From Rhizomys pruinosus (taxonomy: Eukaryota; Chordata; Mammalia; Rodentia; Spalacidae), in the NCBI GenBank assembly GCA_009823505.1, contig VZQC01000590.1, positions 305,836 through 369,835 of the forward strand: DNA of 64,000 nucleotides. Direction: 5' to 3'. The position numbers and the translations under genes were made by a program. Positions 58,491-64,000 of the stretch are shown in pieces. The notes under the pieces are model-generated. The model ran no database searches. It was not told where the DNA came from and saw nothing but the letters and a program-made list of their open reading frames with translations. Numbering within the stretch: position 1 is the first letter of the stretch; the number at the start of each line of letters is the position of its first letter.

Positions 58491-60229
58491 TGTTGACAAT
58501 GGGCTCTGAGTTATGTTTACTGACAGAAGCCTGAGAATGCCAGATAGTCTCAAAATTCTCTGAGCTTCTCAAGATCTTAAGCTAGAATACCAAACTTGAG
58601 ATGGTTCATTGTGATCATTCTCAATTTCTTGACATATGTTGAGTATTAAATGTTCTTTTCTAACTTTAATGTTGCATATGGGCTTTTACATACATTGATT
58701 TTTACCAATAATTTTTTCATGCATGGAAAAATGCCTCCCATATTGGACTATAAGTAGATCGAACAAAGGTTATTCCAGGATGTTTGTATTAATCCAGTTT
58801 TCTGATTTCAGTTTGGAGAAGAGTACATAATTGAGAAATTGCATTTGGACTGAGTCAAAGCTAAACTCCTTGGATATTGTAAATAAAGATAGAATATATA
58901 TTTTCTGGAACATCAATCAGCACAATATTTTTTTCAAAGGATTTCATCAAATAGGTTAGTTATAATTCATTTTGCTTATTTGGGAGGTCTGAATGGGTCT
59001 GAAGAATTAACCTTCACATAAGGAAAATATGATTCACAAACAATCTCTGATTACCACCTGGAACATGAGGCTCACTGAATTGCTGAATTTGGGTCATTGG
59101 TTAGCTTACCCAAAATGTTAAGTGTAAGTAGGTTAGGATGATAATACCCAGCAATGTCAATCCAATAAACAGATTTTTAAATAGTGACTAGCTTGGATAG
59201 TATAAATTCCTGAAGTTTAATCCATGTGACAGTCTGAAGTTAAGATCCAGGGAATCACATCAAAATAATTTATAATATTTTATAAAGATTCATTTTTCTG
59301 AGACCGAACATTGTTATTCTCTGGGAATGAAGTCAAGAGATATAATTTTTATTTTGCTATGGGAAGTAATGACTGGTCTAAAGTCCTGAGACATATTTGG
59401 TACATATGTCATTCATGGAAAATAATAAAACTCTGATCGACAGGAATAACCTTTACATACACTGCTGCCAAAGGGATAAACTATCTCTGAGTTTGAGGCA
59501 AGCACAGTTTTGGACATAGCTAGAGAAGGTGGAATCAATGATTCAATAGTTTATTTAATTCCTTATTTCCATATGCTCAAGAAAGCAGTTTTAAGATAAT
59601 ATATAAAGTTAAGAAATGACAAGATTATGTGTAGATTCATAGTATGGCTATAGAAATCCTCTATTTTATTTTAGTTTTAATAATTGATAAAACACTGAGT
59701 TTCTGTATTCCAATTTAAATGACTAAATGTTAACAGACTGATGATACAATAGGATGGGGAGGCAGGATTTTTGTTCACTTATCTCTTAATGGACAGTAGA
59801 AATCTGTCAGACCATGGCATATTCTCTTTTTAAAGATTTCTCTCTGGCTCTAAATCCTAAGCTCTATTGCTTGTGGTTGCAGTGACATTTAATTCTACAA
59901 GTGGAAAGTTTTTACTTTGATAATAATGTTCCATTATTTCCTGGGCTGTGTTACAAGTATTAATATTAGCTTCTCATTTTAGTATTCATACTGAAGATGA
60001 GAATGTTGAAAGCACTCTGAGTGATTTTGCTTTGCTTCACCCAGCACAAGCAGCCTTATTTTCTGCTTTATTTCTTTCCCTCCTTTACTCTTAAATTCTT
60101 TACATATTTTCCTTTTCCCTTTTCCCTTCACTGATACTTACCATAAGAAATAAATGAACTTTAAATTTGATTTTAAAAGATAAGCATGTCTTTCAAAGTT
60201 TTATATTAACTAAATTAGTACCTGGACAA
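58491..60229. other. Unassigned AT-rich sequence
   Basis: About 1.7 kb with no recognised repeat end, exon or RNA gene. Confidence 0.45.
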
Positions 60230-60384
60230 TTTCATACACATACATAATGGATTCTAGTTTCTCTCTAACACACTCTCGGCTCCCTCCCAGGCCTGTCAAT
60301 TCACTATTCTCCCTAAAAGTCCCTTTCCTATATTGGTGTCTTTATATAATGTGGTGTGGTGTGGTACTTTGTGGTTTGCATGTA

Positions 60385-60422
<38 letters not shown>

Positions 60423-60620
60423 ATTGAGTTTACCCAGGGCAATCCACATGAACAAATATATGAAGATATCCAATGGAGCCTGGCTTGCTCACCAATGGGT
60501 GTCTATTTGAGGAAACTTATTCCATCTCCTCCAGAATCCATCAGTAGAAATTAGTGCATGGGGAATGGATGGTGCCCTATGAGCCCCTCTCCATCTGTGA
60601 ATAGCTGAGAAAAGTTAAAG
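60230..60620 (+). repeat. Probable Lx-type L1 3' UTR fragment with (TG)n
   Basis: A (TG)n run at 60386-60418, then CCCATTGAGTTTACCCAGGG and CTCCAGAATCCATCAGTAG and GCCCCTCTCCATCTGTGAAT, an order I associate with a common rodent L1 3' UTR module (related to 20230-20945). Confidence 0.5.
60386..60418. repeat. (TG)n microsatellite
   Basis: Pure TG run. Confidence 0.95.
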
Positions 60621-60759
60621 GAACTGTGTAATGACTTTTTATGTGAAATAATACATGATAGTTGTGTGGTTGTACGTATCATTAAAGTTATAGGTATAGT
60701 TGAAGATAGTATGTATAGTTGAAGGCCTCTATTAAGTTGTACCTATGAAAAGCAAGTGG

Positions 60760-61070
60760 CTACAATCCAGATAAATATTTACTTGTGTAGTAAACAAGCT
60801 CCCTGTAAGAGAACTCATTTAAGAGAAATTAAGGTGGAAAGACTCAGCCTTCTGTGGGCAGCAGCATTCCATGCTTTGGTGTAGGGCAGGGCTGAATACT
60901 AACAGGAACTCCTGTATTCATTTTTCTCTGCTCTTGATTGTGGATGTGCTGTGAGTAGCTGGTTTAAACAGCATTGACTTCCTTGCAAGGATGAGCTGTT
61001 ATCTGGAATTGTAAGCAAATTAACTTTTTCTCCCTCTTCCTTTAAAAAGAGAAAAAATGAAAAATAAATG
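60760..61070 (+). repeat. Probable MaLR-type LTR remnant
   Basis: CATTCCATGCTTTGG, TTTTTCTCTGCTCTTGATTG TGGATG and AATTAACTTTTTCTCCCTC resemble the 3' half of MT/ORR1-type LTRs. Termini are not defined. Confidence 0.45.
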
Positions 61071-62039
61071 GTACATTGGTAGAATTGATGGCATTGGCTT
61101 GGTACATACATTTTAGTCTGGGAGTTACTGGTGACACTAAATGTGAGACCCAATTTTATAATGGCATACTCCACATTGCAGCCTGGTGGAGACCCTTGTC
61201 TCAATATGCTAGTGTGAAATCAATAGCCAAACTCTTCTTTCCATTTTTTCAGTTAGATCTAAGGGAGTTCCCTGAGACAGAAGTTATACATGTGAATAGA
61301 ACATAATTATATGACCTGAAAGCAAGGACTACTTAGGACCCATGCTTACCATGAAGGGAATTTCAGAGTGGGACTACCTAGAGGAGGACTGACTTTGCAT
61401 AGCAGTGGTCTACAGTAAATTTCACTGGACTGTTACAATCTGATTCTGTTAGTATCATTGGGAATCTCATACTCACAACCAGTTTCTAGATGTGCATATT
61501 CCTGGAAATATTAGGAAAACAGGAAACTGAGAAAGAAACTCTAGCCCTTTGTCTCACACATAAAACACATTCTAATGTTGGGGTGATCTGAATATCTGGC
61601 AAAATTCTCTTAGTTCCCTCAGAGTTCTTTACAGAATGTCATATACAAACTGCTGCACTTCCCAATTGCTTCTTGGAAATGAGCCACTTTGTGTAGTAGC
61701 TTACAGATCCCATTCTCTAACAGATCTTCTGAATACCAAGTGCCTGTATCTTATTACATGGCTCAGTGCTGCTGAAAATCCAAGGTATAATCTAGCAAGA
61801 AATATATAGAAATGGGAATATCATGCATTCTTTTACTCCACTGTAGTAGACACCTAGAAATTAAGATTTCATAGTATGCACATGTCTGTTAAAGAAAGAG
61901 ACTGTCTGTACTGAATGCTTAAAAATTATGGAAAGCCCACATTCCTGGCTGCTGTTAAATAAGAATGCTGAATGCTGAGTGCTGAAAATCAATTGTTTTA
62001 CAGTTTCTTATTCCTCACTGCTTACAGCTAGAGGACACA
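61071..62039. other. Unassigned sequence
   Basis: AT-rich with no recognised element. The overlapping frames at 60899-61204 and 61076-61306 are antisense to one another and unsupported. Confidence 0.4.
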
Positions 62040-62839
62040 CATGCAATGAAGGAGGATATGTCACTCTGAACTCCTCCTTTGGTTGACCTCCACTCAATGG
62101 TGAGAGTCCCCAACTGTGTCACTGGTGGTGTTGGCATTCCTGACTCTATCCACTGCCTAGGGATCACCTGGGGTGCATCCCTCAGATCCAGGCAAGCCTT
62201 TTCTGCCTGTGGACCCAGATTCAGATATTAGCAACAGGTCCTGGAGCTCTGGTAGGGAACCCCAATTTAGCTTGGCCTTCTATGAATACACCTCTCCAAG
62301 TGAGTATATGAGCCTGACCTCCATCTGGTATTGAGGGGGTAACAGTAGTATTCCAGACTCCCTACTCACTGGCTAGGGAACACCTTCCCATCCCATGCCC
62401 CGATTTGGCTGCAGGTCAGGCTTCCCTGTCCCTGGACTCAGATCCAGATGCTTATAGCCAGCAGCCCTGGAGAGTAGGTAGGCAAACTCCATGTAGTGTG
62501 ACGGTCAAGCCGGCCTGATTGTTGCCTGTCTTCTAGATGGGTGAGAACTAGCTGTTCCCACCAGTACAAAATCAGAAGTGAAAACCTGAAGCCTAGACCA
62601 ATCAGCCTTTCATAAGCAATAAGACATTGAAAGTACTTGAAAAACACAAGCAACGTCAGGCCTCAACTCACCAAAAAACACTTGCATTCCAAAGCAGGAT
62701 ATAAACAACAAAGGAAATCCACATGCCAAAATCCACAATGAGAAAACAATAACATGAAAAAAAGACAAATAAGTCTCCACTAAATACTACCAATCCTGTA
62801 GAAGACTCTTATAATGGGAAACCCCTAGATGTAACCTAG

Positions 62840-63616
62840 GAAACAGATGTTAAAAGACCTATCATAAACATGATCAAAGACTTCAAAGAATTTAAAGAAC
62901 ACACAAACAAACAAATCAAAGAACCGAAAAGAGATAAGGATAGGCTAAAAGAAGTTAGGAATAAAGTAAAAGAAGATAATGATAAACTTTGGAATGAAGT
63001 CACAAATGATGTGGTAAAGAGATAACTCAGCCTGAAATTAAAAAGGAAATAGAACACTCAAGCAGCTGTCTGTAAAGGATGGGAGAAAACCTTAGCTACA
63101 GAATGAAGGAAGCAGAAAATAGAATATCAAGACTGGAAAATAACATGGAAGAATGGACTCAGTAAAGAAGATATGAAAAATTAAAACACACACACACACA
63201 CACACCACACACACACACCACACACAAAAAACCCCCAGAATCATCAGGGAAAGTGGGACATCATGAAAAGATCAAACCTATGCACCATACATATAGAGGA
63301 AGGAGAAGAATCTCAGCATAATGGTATTGCTTTAGATTTCAAGAAGATTGTAGAAGGAAAAGTTCCCAAATTAAGGAAAGACATATCCATACAAATCCAA
63401 GAAACACATAGAATGTCAAATAGATGGGAACAGAAAAGAAATTCCCCACACCATATCATAGTAAAATCACTAGATGCTCAAAACAAAGAGAGAATACTGA
63501 AAGTTGCAAGAGAAAAACAAGTCATATATAAAGGAAAACCCATCAGAGTTACAGTTGACTTTTCACTGCAAACAATGAAACCCAGAAGAGCTTCTACAAA
63601 GTCATTACCATTCTAA
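62840..63616 (+). pseudogene. L1 ORF1 remnant
   Basis: A Lys/Glu/Asn-rich coiled coil (62860-63060), a (CA)n expansion, then an open piece 63263-63616. That piece holds ISIQIQETHRMSNRWEQKR, SPHHIIVKSLDAQNKERILK and KGKPIRVTVDFSLQTMKPRR, the RRM-like and C-terminal RNA-binding regions of ORF1p. The frame is broken upstream of 63263 and sequence homology ends at 63616. Confidence 0.88.
63187..63228. repeat. (CA)n microsatellite inside L1 ORF1
   Basis: CA repeat with two ACC interruptions, at the place where the other L1 ORF1s in this window have A-runs. Confidence 0.93.
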
Positions 63617-64000
63617 ATGCACTATAGATGCTGACCCACTAGAATAATCTTTACTAGTAAATAAGGATGTCTATATGTTGAAGAGACAAGGAGAACTTTC
63701 ATGTCATATAAAGTGTAGTGATAAAATAATTCGATCAGTTTCAGAGAATCTCAGACTCTTTGGGAACTACGAAGCAATACGAAGAGAGAAGAATGATTAT
63801 TCCCAGGAGGGCAGACAGAGAGTAATTATGAGATGTATAGACTGTGGAATAAACATATGACCAAGAATGGTAAATACAGAAACAAACTGATGTGAGAACA
63901 GTAAGTATAACCAGTCTCTGCAGAGTCACAAAACTTTAAATATCAACTGGACGAATTCATATCAGAGACCGCATTCAGGACTTAGTGGAATTGGATTAAT
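63617..64000. other. Unassigned sequence to window end
   Basis: Beyond the L1 break no repeat or coding signal is recognised. Confidence 0.4.

Larger units (their letters stand above)
62040..63616 (+). mobile_element. LINE-1 5' part: 5' UTR and ORF1, 3'-truncated
   Basis: The 5' UTR (62040-62790) is less AT-rich and contains two diverged monomer-like units. GGACCCAGATTCAGATATTA at about 62212 and GGACTCAGATCCAGATGCTT at about 62438 give a period near 226 bp. ORF1 follows and breaks off at about 63616 with no ORF2, an unusual 3' loss for an L1. Confidence 0.8.

Overview
The window is eukaryotic nuclear DNA from a muroid rodent (mouse, hamster or vole-like). The evidence is the joint presence of B1 (7SL-derived) and B2 (tRNA-derived) SINEs, rodent-type LINE-1 with tandem 5' UTR monomers, MaLR-type LTRs and microsatellites. 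The B2 consensus is not the standard house-mouse one (a CpG-rich head reading GGCCTAGCGGTTAAGAGC and a tail with CATGCAGACAGTACATTCAT), so I do not call the species. The DNA is AT-rich and I recognise no functional protein-coding gene, exon or structural RNA gene. It reads as an intergenic or large-intron block packed with retroelements.

Layout. 1-9 kb: a minus-strand processed pseudogene of EIF3A (862-2145), L1 3'-end pieces, a B2 with target-site duplication (TSD), and a tandem B1 pair. 9.7-14.6 kb: a plus-strand L1 with decayed ORF1 and ORF2, carrying a 315-bp inverted copy of its own 3' part. 16.9-32.6 kb: a SINE-rich block present as A-B-C, then an extra B, then A-B-C again; sequence noise in the later copies is concentrated in the SINEs. 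32.6-42.6 kb: dispersed repeats, a class II (ERVK-like) LTR element with a 6-bp TSD at 38755-39525, and more SINEs. 42.8-46.7 kb: a minus-strand L1 lacking its endonuclease region. 47.2-49.2 kb: a MaLR-type element with two LTRs and an internal region. 49.6-58.3 kb: a near-complete minus-strand L1, from a long 3' UTR through ORF2 and ORF1 to a monomeric 5' UTR, containing a 2.1-kb direct duplication whose junction is the single N of the window (54212). 58-64 kb: an L1 3' fragment, a long stretch without recognisable features, older repeats, and the 5' part of a plus-strand L1 (62040-63616).

No genes work together here. The biology is retrotransposition: L1 supplies the machinery that inserted the SINEs and the EIF3A copy, all of which end in A-rich tails. 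Two points matter most to a user of this annotation. First, parts of the window (23.8-32.6 kb and 52-56.3 kb) look like assembly duplications and should not be read as biological repeats without checking. Second, L1 copies here share ORF2 sequence but carry unrelated 3' UTRs. I found no previously undescribed cellular system.
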